Part shown: positions 52,880-64,000 of the stretch, in pieces
How positions within the stretch are numbered: the first letter of the stretch is position 1
Layout: each line of letters starts with the position of its first letter
Notes under the pieces: model-generated
What the model saw: the letters and a program-made list of their open reading frames with translations, nothing else
Databases searched by the model: none
Told to the model about the DNA's origin: nothing
Source: Maylandia zebra
Lineage: Eukaryota; Chordata; Actinopteri; Cichliformes; Cichlidae
Assembly: GCF_041146795.1 (NCBI RefSeq)
Contig: NC_135170.1
Coordinates: forward strand, 1,895,326-1,959,325
Direction of reading: 5' to 3'
Length of the DNA stretch: 64,000 nt
Position numbers and translations under genes: made by a program

Positions 52880-55250
52880 TGGAGCTGATGCTGTCCCCCA
52901 GCAGACAACAACAACATAGATGCTCTCACTAGTCCACTTTACCCTCTAATCACATCTCTGACATCTGCAGGTTGCTCCATAGAGACTCTTGTGCAATGCC
53001 AGGTGTTTGTGTTTGTCTGTAGGTACACATTAGATATGACCATAGACGCACACACACAAGTGAACACAGCAGCACAGATGGTTTCCACCTGCTTCCCTCT
53101 TTCTTCACACAACTGTGAGGATGATGAAGAGGTTTCAGGACGAGGTGGTCAGCAAGCACAGGATAAAGCAGGGCCATGAAACTCTCTGGTGCAGCAGATG
53201 TTTAATCAGACTCAGCTTTAGGCTTCTTTTCCCACCTGGCAGCAAAGTAACAGCTTCACTAATGTGAACAGTCACAATGTTAAACGTTTCTATATCTTCA
53301 TATATTTTTATCTGTTGATGCTGCAGAATAAAGTCTGTTAACAGAGTGCAGGATGTGTAGAGCAGGTCCAGCTCTCCCTTTACTGTGTCCACTTTCATCA
53401 GCCCCTGTGAAGTGACACAGAGTGCATGTGTGTCTGTCAGCTGTTGTTTGTTGTGAAGGATGGAACAAATGAACACACACTTTTAGAGAAATCTGAAAAA
53501 GCAACACGTGCTTGGGCTCCTTCTGTGCTCGTCTTCATTAATGCTGATCTTTCTTTCCTGTTTGTTCTTTGGCACAAGCTTCAGTCTTTTCTCCCAGGGC
53601 TCCTTCACACTTAGAAACACACCTACATTCATTTATACACAAACATCATGAAACAAAGGCTTTGTAAAAGAGGACATGAGATCCTCTCTGAACAGCACAT
53701 TCATATCAAACACAGGACTGAACAGGATATACTGAGTCTGTGCTGTTTTCATTGTTACTTGCTGAGTATTTTTCCAGTGTTTGAAATGTGACTCAAGTCT
53801 GATTCTTCTACTGTGTGTGAACTCTAAGCAGCTGCATTAAACAGCTGCTTTTCAAACCAGGCTCAATCCTATGACTCTGTGAATGTAAACTTTTGTCACC
53901 TGCATGAATAACAATCCTTGATCTAGTCAGGACTGCAGTGCTCCTGTGATCCCAGCTTATAGATGGAGGCTAGCATGAGAGGCTCAGCAGCTAAAGCAGC
54001 ACACCTGGGTCTCCCAGCCTATTAAAAGCAGCCCTTTGCTTCACCTGCTTCACTAAACATTATTATTATTATTTAAGCAGAGTGGTGTGATTCATGTAGG
54101 CATTGCTGTGTGACAGGAGGACTTTTCTTGAAACAGCTCGTGTGACGTGAGCTGACGTAAAAACAGTGATGTTAGCTTGATTCTCTTGGCTAAAACTATT
54201 TTAAAAAGAGGGTCAATCATGCAAATCTGCCAATAGAAGCCAAAGTTACAGCCCCTCAGAGTTTAAAGAGAAAAGGCCCGTTTCCAACACTCGGTTGTGC
54301 AAAGGGAAACAGGCCCACAGTGCCTGAGTGTGTGGGTAATTCTTCAAATAATATTCAAAAGCAAACATTTTTAAGCATGTAAATAAAATTCAATCATTTC
54401 TGCTCTTCAATACCTAAGAAATGAAAACTGGCAGATGGTCCCAAAATGTGAAACGCCTGGCTATCTGTGCATTTAGTGCTGCAAGTTTTCACTGTTTACC
54501 TTCAGAAGCATAAATCTCTGCACAGATAATGTTCATATGTGGATTCCTGGTTTTCTGCAGTTAATTGTGACCCAAAGCGTATTTTTAAAGTGGTTCCAGG
54601 CAATAAAGCCTAAAAATAAATACATCTACTTCCTTTTTCTGTGTTCCAGCCTCAGTGACTCTGACACAGTGCTGTAATATTTACACCTCTGATGAAAACA
54701 GAGTTTGTAGTTGCAGAGAAATACTCGACTCATTTTGGGCATTTACGAGCAGGAACCTCAGAAAGCCCCTCGCTGCTTCACTGGTTAAGAAGCAAAGCAA
54801 ACATTAGTTCACAGTGATGTTAATTAAGGCCCAAAGTTTAGGAACGAACGTCAGCACTTCACTAATGAATGTAATGCTGATTCATGTGCTTGTTTTGTAA
54901 TGTGCATGTTGTGCGTTGCTATTTCCCATATTCTTTGGCACTGATAGATGAAGAGTCTCAGGCAGGACCGAGGCTGCCAGCTGCTGACAGTGAGCAGGGA
55001 GAGAGCAGCAGAAGCTGGGCAAGAGCAGGGCACCTTCAGCCCCCTTCATCAGTCAGAAATCATTTGGGTGTCTGTGTGAAATGTCTGATTTTTAAAATCT
55101 TTTTGTAGACATATTTATTAAATGTTTAACAATTATATAGAAGAAAGACAATGTAAAGAACAAAACATGACAAAACCAAAATGAGTTGAAGTTATGAACT
55201 GTTTCTGAGAGACAAATAACACCAGGATCCTTTTTGTGTAGCTGACAGCT
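52880..55250. other. Long stretch without recognised features, unit B
   Basis: Counterpart of 19400-21770; no gene can be supported. Confidence 0.4.
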
Positions 55251-55257
55251 GGTAACT

Positions 55258-56018
55258 GTGCAGGGGCGGGTCTAGCAAAGTGTTGCCAGGGGGGCAGGTA
55301 GGGCATTAACAGGGAGAGGGGGGCACAAAGACATACTTTTCTTTCTTATTCTCATTTAAAATGTCGAGCATTTAATAAATAATTATCTGAATCTTACAAC
55401 AAACGTTTTCATCTGATGTAAAATGTATAGAAATCCATTATTGTACATAGTCATTTTTTAGGGTCCCATCATAATTTCTTCAGAAGTAAGTACTGCATAT
55501 GATGCCAGTGTTTCCCACATTTTCTAGATTCTGCACCAGTACTGTGTGTAAAATGCATCAAAAAGTCCGTTTGATTCTTTCTCAGCTGTCTTTCTGTCTC
55601 CTTTCACTTTTTAAAGGTTGCCATGTTAGAAAACATATTTTGCCCTGCCGTGCTGTTTATTGATGTGGCAAATGAAAGGTTTATGAAAACATATCTAAAT
55701 CTGTCATCAGTAATCAGCAATGATCATGTCTCACCTCTAGTCTCTGTCTTAATGTCAGGTTTCCACCGTGTGTTGTAGATGTTCAGGAGGTTAACTCGAC
55801 CAACAGTCTACTTCCTGTTTAGAATACCAGGACAGGGAGGATGGTGCAGGTTTAAGTTTATTAGACTGATGCATGTATACCAACAAGACAGCGTCCATCA
55901 CTGTGACAACAGCGTTTGTTTTCATTCAAAGGCTTCATGGTTTTTCCTTTAATACCTGGGGGGCCGGTCTCCAGTCAAAATGCCCGGGACCATTTTTTGT
56001 CCCAGTCCAGCCCTGGTG
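55258..56018. repeat. Possible non-autonomous hAT-like element or two repeat ends, unit B
   Basis: Counterpart of 21780-22535. It has a small insertion (TCGAG) near 55365 relative to unit A. No target duplication visible. Confidence 0.3.
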
Positions 56019-56145
56019 TCAGATCTGCATGCAGTGTCAATGAGACGATCAACAACAGATCAGACAAAACACTCAGGCGGACACTCCTCTGTAGAAGGAA
56101 ACATGGAAAGTGTGAGGTAATCAGTGCACAACATCACTTTGTATT

Positions 56146-56917
56146 TCAGGCTGTTTTTATATAGAACTTCAGCACCAATGTAAAAGTTCTGGTTTGAGGA
56201 AGATGAAGAACATTTTCAGGAAGGATGCCGTCTGCAAGCAGAGCTGCTTGAACCTCAGCGCTGAGGTCCAGACTACTTCCTGTGAAGCCACGTGATGTAA
56301 ATCTGCTGCTGTAACTTCACAGTTTACTGAAGCTAAATGCAACGTTACCATATAATCTGTTTTCAACAAAGGTTTCACTCCGTCCGGTGTTGATGGAATG
56401 ATTCAGGCCGTACTCGTCAGGCTTCCCGTCGACCACACGCATTTCAGTCACAAACCCCGTGACTGACAACAAGGGAAACAGCAGAAGAAAAGATGTGAAA
56501 AATACTGGATGATGATGATGGAGGATTAACCGCGGTGGCTAAACTGTTTCCTGTCTTTGTGGGCGTACTCACAGGGAAGTTTCCAGGCACGTCAGTCTTG
56601 GTGGCTAAAGTCTCCATTTTCCAACATGTATCGCTACAGGTGCAAAGACACAACATTAATCATCAGTGTAAATATTTTAATGCTGTCCAAACGGTGTTTG
56701 CTTTGTCTGTCCTCTCGCGCTCACAGAGGAAACGAGGACGCCACCTTCAACCCATCTTCAGTTGGCTCAACCATGGCCGGACTTCCTGTTGGCTTTGTGA
56801 CAGCAAACCACTTGAAATGAGAGCAAACTGCAGTCAAGCACCACTTACAGCAACCTGTGGACACGCAAATGGAAAGCACTGAGAATCATACAGAAGCACA
56901 AGAGCTGTTTATTGTAA

Positions 56918-57008
<91 letters not shown>

Positions 57009-57478
57009 ACATTAATAACACACTGATGTATGTTAGTTTGATTTATGCTATATCTGAGAAAACAATTGCAGAATTTTACATCAAAGTTTCCAAAGCTGAT
57101 GTTTTGTTGTTCACTCTGTTTTATATTCATATAGTTTGTTGTTTTTAAATCAGTGGACAAAATAAATATTATCACACAAAATCCAGGGTGAAACATAACC
57201 AAATAACCTAAATGGTGAAGTCATTATAGAAGTACATGTTGCAAAGGTCAGCCTCCTGTATAGACTGCTAAACTGTCTGGGGGGGCCCTGCCTGTCCTCG
57301 TTGGATAAGCTCCACCCCTTTTCCATAAGACGGAGACATTTGTATGAAAATAGATGGGCAGTAAAATAAAAAATAAAAAATATTATGGATGACTCTGTAA
57401 ATCAAAGTCGGCCTGAGGCAGAAGCAGAAACCATGAGGAGCACAGCACCACTCCCAGAAGGGCACGAAGTGAAGCCAT
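56146..57478 (-). CDS. Lipocalin-like secreted protein gene (lipocalin 1), unit B
   Basis: Counterpart of 22663-23977: signal exon from ATG 57478, block ending at 56725, exon 2 about 56633-56569, exon 3 56462-56349 and exon 4 56279-56146. The coding sequence is almost unchanged; one exon 2 codon reads Met instead of Thr (CWKMETLATKTD). The same weak donor and intervening (GT)n segment are present, so the odd split predates the duplication. Both copies keep open downstream exons. Confidence 0.65.
56921..57007. repeat. (GT)n microsatellite, unit B
   Basis: About 43 GT repeats, 18 bases longer than in unit A. Confidence 0.95.
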
Positions 57479-57545
57479 AGCTGCTGAAGAGTGAAGACGT
57501 GATGATGGAGGAGATCACAGATGAAGATCTGCTGCCTGCTGACTC

Positions 57546-57553
57546 TTTATATA
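57546..57553 (-). promoter_or_regulatory. TATA box of lipocalin 1, unit B
   Basis: TATATAAA on the minus strand, 68 bases before the ATG at 57478; unchanged from unit A. Confidence 0.6.
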
Positions 57554-58590
57554 GAAGAGTGAGACTATCTCCCCACCAGCAGCTGCACTTATACAAACCC
57601 CAGGTGCTGGGATGGCTTTGAACATGTGACATTTTCTGCAAACACATGGACAGTTTCATAACCACAAAGATTATTCCTGCAGCGGCAGAATCGTATCCAC
57701 TGTGTGAGAGGTGAACGTCAGACAGTTCTTAGAAAATGTAGTTTCTCTTTAAGCTTTTAACGTCTCTTTTACCCCCATTTGTCTAAAACTACTTGACAGC
57801 CCTTCATGTCAGAGGTTTATTACCTGTGCAGGATGGAGCACATGGTCTCAGTCAGGCTGGACACGATCACTCCTACAGGAAGTAAATGTGATTTTATTTC
57901 ACCTGTGAAATGATGAAAAACAGCAGAATAGCTCACGCTAACAAACGGGTGTTGAAATGTTTCATTTTCTGCTGTTTCACAGGTCAAAAAGGGCGTCGAA
58001 GCAAACTGAAGCTGAGCTGCTGCTGCTGTTGTAGTGCAGCATCTGCTGTGTGCTTCATCAGAGAACCTTCTGTACACAGCAGACAGAGGCTGCTGCCACT
58101 GAAGTCCATCTGCTAGAGAGCTTTAAACACTGGTTATTGAAGTGGCTTTGATGATACTGATACACAGTCTTTGCTGCTGTCACAGGACAGGGATCCACCA
58201 GGGAGTAGTTGTCAGGATAAAGAGCCTTCGCTTCTCTAAATATAAACTGGATACTTGTAGGAAACTTTGGGAAGCAGCATTTTTCCTCATATCGTCTAAA
58301 CTGAAGTTAGCTCAGGTGCTTCTTCCATACTTGCTCTGCAGAAAGCCAAAGAGTTTGGAGCTCTGCAAACATTTGCAGCACAGCTGGATGTTTGTAACTT
58401 TGGTCACCTCTGTATCATCCCTCAGATTCTTTCTGCACAGCTTTGAAACCACGACAGCACGAGTGATGCTGAGGAGACGTCCAGTTTAAACAGACCTTTA
58501 TTCCTGGAACACAAACACATGAAGTGATGCTGCTAAAGAAGAACATTTAATCGCACTAATGAATCAAGCATCTGTTTGTCTGTCAGTCTG

Positions 58591-58687
58591 TCAACAGTTC
58601 CTCTGATCGACTTCAGACTTGGTGGGTGTTTTGTTTTTGCAGCGGTCAAAGTCGATCAGCGTGTTGCTTTGTCTGCTGTAAATCTGC
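58591..58687 (-). CDS. Unrecognised possible terminal exon, unit B
   Basis: Counterpart of 25090-25186; Ile changed to Thr in CKNKxPTK. Function unknown. Confidence 0.25.
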
Positions 58688-59180
58688 CTGTACAAAGGGA
58701 AACATGCATGTTTTAGATGCAAACTCACAACATGGCTGCATTTTTGTGATTATGTGTATTTTATATTGATTTATTCTATTATGTTTTGTATCTTTACAAG
58801 TGTGTCGATACAAAGGCTTGATTAAAACAAAGGTCTCAGCTGTGCTGTTAGGGATGCTCTCATATTTGTTTCAAATGTAATAAATCAAAGGATTTCAGGC
58901 TTTTCATCCTTTTTATTTGTTTGGTTCTAACAGCAGCTGGATAAAAACATGCAGGTGATGAATATAATTGTGTGATATTATGAGCATTGTGAATAAAGAA
59001 AGAGCAGAGATAGTAAAAAGGAAACAGGTGATGGACGTGAGATTTTCAGAACAAAAGCTCCTCAGTGAGACGATCACCTGGACACAAGGTCAGGCAGCTG
59101 GGACTCATCTAGAGAGCAAAATGGAAAAGTGATCTGTGCAGAACATCACTGTTGATTGCAGTTATTTACATCAGACTTCT

Positions 59181-59647
59181 TCTCTGAGATAAGAGCACCG
59201 TTTCTGGGAAAGATGACAGTATTTCCAGGCTGGATGCTGTTTGCAGGGAGAACTGAATGAAAGTCTCCTGCACCTCAGCGCTGAGGTCCACACCTGTGAA
59301 CACAGATGAGGTCAATCTGCTGCAGCACGTAGAGCTTTACTGATCAGCAGGTTCAAAGGATTCAGCAGAGCGTAGAGTCAGAGCTAAATGCCACATCACC
59401 ATAGAGTTTGTTAACAACAGCTTTCTTTGCCCTTTGTCTCGATGGACTGAATCAGGGATACTCGTCATACTTCACCTCAACCACGTCACTGAGAGACCCC
59501 AGCCTGACACAGCAGCAGAGATGATGAAAGCAGAAACAGCAAACAGATGCTTCAGTTGTGTTTCTCTCTGTGTGTGCGCTCACGCCCACTTGTGTGTGTG
59601 AACTTTCCACGTACCTCAGCTTGTTTCTCCAACATGAGCCATCAGGG
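59181..59647 (-). pseudogene. Lipocalin-like pseudogene (lipocalin 2), unit B
   Basis: Counterpart of 25680-26148 with the same short exon 2 (PDGSCWRNKL), broken VEVKYDEY exon and shifted tail. A two-base loss in a TG run lies in its intron. Confidence 0.65.
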
Positions 59648-60088
59648 CTGAAAAACATCACTAACACATGAATTCTTTCTCTTTTTGTTATCACCTGTGA
59701 TCATGTGTCTCATGTTTCTGTCATTTACCAGTTCTTGTAGAGTTACGTGTAACTAGACTTCTGTGGGACGTAAATGATTGTTTTGTATGCAGATCTGTAC
59801 AAAGGATGTAAACACTTGATTACAAAGGAGATCTCAGCTGTGTTGTTGTGGATGGACTTCAACGTATTTGTTAAAAAAGAGAATAAAGCAAAGTGTTTTA
59901 GCTGTTTGGGAGTTTTTGTTTGATTCCATTCAGTTTTATTTCTATGGAGTCAAATAATAACAAAGGCTCTAGAACAGCCCTGAGTTTGTCCAGGTGACAT
60001 TCCTCTGAAGAACAAAGACAAAGAGGAAGAAGGGGACTCGTTTTCAAGTCTTGTTTCTTTCAAAATAAAAGCTGAAATGTTTTGGAAG

Positions 60089-60719
60089 CATGATAATATT
60101 TCAGCCAGGATGGCGTCTCCAAGGAGACCTGCACCTCAGCGCTGAGCTCCACATCACGCCCTGTGAAAGCACAGATATAAATCTGCTGCAGTGAGAAGAA
60201 CTTTACCCAACACAAGTGTAGAAGTAGACATTTGACTTTACCTACAACCTGTTAACAACAAAGCTTTCATTGCCTCTGCTGTTGATGTCATGTAGGACTA
60301 ATCATACTTCACATCAGCCATGCACACGTCAGAGGATCTCCAGGCTCTCAGTAATAAAGCCAAGCAGATGATGTGAACATAGCAATAGTAAAACATGCAT
60401 CATAATCAGCTGTATGTGTCGACTATGTGGCACCTCAGTCTTGTTGGCATGAAGAAAAGTTGTGTAACATGTAGCATAAGGGCTGCAAAGACATCATGTA
60501 GACAGCAGTCGTCTGTTAGTCGTAACGTATCTCCTGTTAAAGAGTTAAATGTGCGTTCTCCATCTCTGTCCTCTCACAGCTCGCCGTACACCAACTCCAG
60601 CTGTGGTAACCATGGCTGTGCCCATCAACACGCTGAAGCTGAGACGCCACCCGTCACTATGGCGACTCCAATAGGGTTACCTGTCAGCTGTGGACGCATG
60701 AAAGGAAAACAGCAGAAAC
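60089..60719 (-). pseudogene. Lipocalin-like pseudogene (lipocalin 3), unit B
   Basis: Counterpart of 26590-27220; the same MGTAMV, HANKTEVP and VKYD-stop remnants. Confidence 0.55.
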
Positions 60720-60729
60720 ACAGACATGT

Positions 60730-63700
60730 TTACTGGAACATTTCCTATTGACAGCTTTATGGAAAAGTGGGTTTAAACACTTTTCTATGTTTTATTTTGT
60801 TTATTTATGGATTTATTGTGAAAGGAGTTTCAAAGTTTTAATTTGACCTTTCCCCTGTTTTTCATACAGACTGGAGACGAATGGATGGTGCTTTCTTTGT
60901 TTGTCTAAAGATAATGAATAAAACTCTACAGACATCTTAAACCACCCTCCTTTCTATATATTTTGTTATATAAATGGAAAGTATATAAGACACAAACTGA
61001 GCTTATATGATACTAAGGACCCTGGAGGTCAGTCCACCTTTATAATTCAGCACAGCCTGGAGTCTTGGTCTTTTCTTGGATGTTGGTTCCCTTTGTTTCC
61101 ATCCTCTGTTAAGATGTTTCAGTAATGTTGAGGTCTGGGGAGGCCAATCCATGGCTGATGTCCTGTGATGCTGCATTAGCAGTTTGTTCATAGTGAAAAA
61201 TGAAGCCACTGCCAATCAGACATTTGCACAGTGGATCAACTTCTGATGGTACTGTCCTGAATTCCACACCTATAATATGTTTGCACGTACTGATGAATAT
61301 GTGCAGCTGATTTTCAGTCCAGTTCCTGTGTGACAGACGCCAGTCTTTCTGCCTGTGTCCTTCCTTAACAATAGAGCCATCCTTCCACTGAGACTGTTTC
61401 TGATGAGGCTTCACTGAGCAGTAGATGGATCCCTCAGCTCATCTAATCGTCCTATTTCTAACACATGACTGTCAGAAACTGTTAATCTGCTGCAGCTCTT
61501 TAACTCCTCCACTTCTTTTTTTGTAATCTCTTAGTTTCCTCATCTTTTAAGGTGGCACTGCACACCAGATCCAAAGTCAACATGCTGTTATATAATGGAG
61601 TTGAACCTGTAATGGAGTTTGATTTAAACCAATCAGCAATTAAGTGAATGATGATGAGCAAAGATGGTGGAGGTGGTGGATGAAGACCCGGACAGCTGTG
61701 GTTGGCTCCTCGTATAGAGCAGAGTGAGGTTGTGTTTGCACATTATTATAAAACCATGTTCACCATATATTTTAGCTGCAGACAATAACATGATTTCTTT
61801 GCTGTGGTGATTTTATTCCACTTTGGTAAAATGGAAAACCATCATTTCTTGCTGTAATTCACACATTATTCCAAGAGCCTCAACACGAGCCTTGTAGTCC
61901 GACCATATATAGACAAATCAATAGTTGTGTTTGTAACAGCTCACGAACATGAATCGTTCCACATTACTTTGAAATCATTGTAAACTAAACTGGAATAAAT
62001 GAGTGTTTATATATAGTTTTGTCTCAGCTGTTCATACACAGTGTTTCAGTTCTTATCAGAGTCCCACCGTCTCACTGTGGTGAACCTTTAGCTCTGTTGT
62101 AAGCGTGTTGTTAGACCAGGTTTCCCTCATTTAAAAATAATCTCTCATTAGAAATGGACATGATGTCTAAGACATAGAAATGCTTATTATGGGTTCACTT
62201 GATGTCACTGAAAAGATGCACATGGGTAACGTGCAGGCCGTCCAGCTCCGAGGTTTATCTCCTCACCTCGAGTCTGCGACACTCTCTCCGTGTCCTCTCA
62301 GATAAGGGCGCGCACATTTCTGCACCATCTTCTAAATTACAAAGAGCGATTCACAAAACAGAAGCTCACAAAACACTCATCACAAACCAAAAATGGCTCC
62401 ACTGAGCGTCAAACTGTCACCAGAATTTACTGATAATCTAAAGACTCACAGAACTCATTTTGTCTCATTGTGTCTTAGTTTGAGACATAAGTGCATGATC
62501 ATAATACTGTGTAGTTAGATGAGACAGAGCTGATGCTTGCTCTTAATTATCCTCTTCATGTTTCCCGAGCCTCAGCAGTGGAAGCTACCATGGATAGAAA
62601 GACTATGACTCATCTTAAATCTCAAATCTTTGTCTCCAAAGAGCTGCTGATGTGTCCGATATGATCCACAAGCTTAAACTAGGATTATAAGTGTGTGCAG
62701 TGATGTGTGTGAAACCTCTGAGGACTCACACGTGTGTGCTTCAGCCCACACACACATATGAAGCACTGCGACCTCACACAGAAGTGTTTTACACATCCAG
62801 CCTGAATCCTGATCATTTCTACAGTTTATTAAGTTCAGCTTCACCTGAACATCAGTGATGAAGCTGCTCTGACTCCATCACAGCTCACAGCTGTTGGAAT
62901 GAGTCAAACAATGAAGAAGGTTCAGAAACAGCTGATGATTTTACAGAAACATGATGCAAACATGAAAATGGACACATGATTTTTTATTAACAGACACTGT
63001 TTATGTTTCACTGTGCATGACGTCATCAACACTGACACCAGGGGGCGCTCATCACCAGCCTGAGGAACTGTGATAATGGGGGGAGACGCAGTGTTGTGTG
63101 TACTGCAGTCGGACAGAAGGAAAAACTTCCTCCTGAAAACATTTTCATCCTTCCCAAAAGTGTTTGAGTCAAATGTTACAAATATATAAATACAATAAAA
63201 CACAGGGTCTTACATAAAATTAGTGATGCAGTTGTGCACTGAGCACCTTTCCAATGTTCCTTCCTCAGATGAGTCCAGCTGCTGAACACATTAACATCTG
63301 TATGTAAATGTAGCCGAGAACCAACCTGAGCACTGCTGGGAAAATACAAAGGCAACCATCAAAGTGCTGTATTATCTTATTTATTCTGAATGTTGACTTA
63401 GATCCACACCACGATTTATGAAACTATAGAACTAAAATAACAACAATCGTCTGCTTCTTTAAAATTTCTTTCATTACATCAAACCAGTGAAAACTGAAAA
63501 AAACAAAGAGCTGTTAGCATGTTCAGACCAACTTTGAGACAGAGACTGTAAAGTTCTGCACTTTAAATCCTGCCTGTGTTCCTGCAAATGATTCACACTG
63601 AAAGTATCTTAGTTTAGTATTGAGTGAGCCACAAAGCAGCCTGATAGCTTTAAAACAGGAAAAGTAAATGAAATTGACAGTTTCAGTGTAGCTGGATCTA

Positions 63701-63760
63701 TTATTGGGGGGTCATGACCCCCGTAACCCCGCCTGGTCCTGAGGTCAAATCCACCATCTT
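60730..63760. other. Long stretch without recognised genes, unit B
   Basis: Counterpart of 27230-30260, holding only the CTCF-like motif at 63036. Confidence 0.4.
63036..63049 (+). promoter_or_regulatory. CTCF-like motif, unit B
   Basis: CACCAGGGGGCGCT preserved, although several bases change within 35 bases to its right (GGAACTGTGATAATGGGGGG versus unit A). Confidence 0.4.
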
Positions 63761-63766
63761 TGTTTC

Positions 63767-63884
63767 AGTGCTTCATGTTCTCCCGTGTTTGTGTGCGTCC
63801 TCTCCGGTACTCCGGCTTCCTCCCACAGTCCAAACACATGCAGTTAGTGGGGTCAGGTTAGCTGTGAGTGGTTGTGTCTCTGTG
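63767..63884 (+). mobile_element. SINE family fragment, unit B
   Basis: Counterpart of 30268-30385. Confidence 0.55.
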
Positions 63885-64000
63885 TTATTCCACCTTAATC
63901 AATGACTTCCTGTTAGCATGAAGTGCTTCTGTAGGACTGATGTCATTTTCATGGTTGGATCATTTAAATGAAGCTGGACTCAGATGCAGTAAATAAGCTG

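Larger units (their letters stand above)
34307..64000. repeat. Tandem segmental duplication, unit B (truncated by window end)
   Basis: Second copy of the unit. It begins with 14 bases identical to 758-771 and then jumps directly to sequence matching 3154 onward. It stays collinear with unit A to the end of the window, which corresponds to about 30501 in unit A. The offset is 31167 at the start, 31151-31154 across the NLR exons, and 33475-33501 after the LINE insertion at 43701-46030. About the last 3.8 kb of the unit, including an expected further B30.2 exon, would lie beyond the right edge. Confidence 0.93.

Overview
This is eukaryotic, almost certainly teleost fish, DNA: spliced genes with consensus GT-AG sites, a fish-type NLR gene family (FISNA-NACHT, LRR and B30.2 exons), long (GT)n tracts, and fish-type transposons (L2/Rex1-like and Rex3-like LINEs, a tRNA-like SINE, hAT, PIF/Harbinger, piggyBac-like and pogo-like elements). 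Nothing bacterial is present. A percomorph, perhaps a cichlid, is my guess, but the species cannot be fixed from the sequence alone.

The window is dominated by a very recent tandem segmental duplication. Unit A (about 758 to 34306) is repeated as unit B (34307 to beyond 64000). Homologous positions differ by 31.15 kb in the left part and about 33.5 kb after a 2.33 kb LINE insertion unique to unit B. Unit B also lacks 2.4 kb that in unit A holds the 5' two thirds of a hAT transposon. Most stretches are nearly identical between units; a few patches are much more divergent.

Unit layout from left to right: transposon-filled downstream intron of an NLR gene (hAT, degenerate TTAGCATTAGC repeat with a nested SINE, piggyBac-like MITE, pogo-like element, perfect hairpin); minus-strand NLR exons (two LRR exons, 1.8 kb FISNA-NACHT exon, four small N-terminal exons, a likely 5'UTR exon and promoter); an L2/Rex1-like LINE and an older LINE remnant; long sequence without recognisable genes; a cluster of three minus-strand lipocalin-like loci, one TATA-driven and largely open, two decayed; about 5 kb without recognised genes carrying a CTCF-like motif and a SINE fragment; then the 47-bp linker exon and B30.2 exon that close the NLR gene of the next unit.

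The unit-B NLR gene can be assembled completely: nine coding exons from 47666 to 32711, every junction in phase, 1068 codons plus stop. The unit-A gene has the matching first seven exons (14183 to 8828); its linker and B30.2 exons should lie left of the window. The two NLR paralogs differ mainly in a patch of the NACHT exon and in a short segment of two N-terminal repeat exons, which suggests gene conversion or diversifying selection on an innate immune sensor. The lipocalins are probably small secreted ligand carriers. A functional link between NLR and lipocalin genes is not shown; they are simply amplified together.
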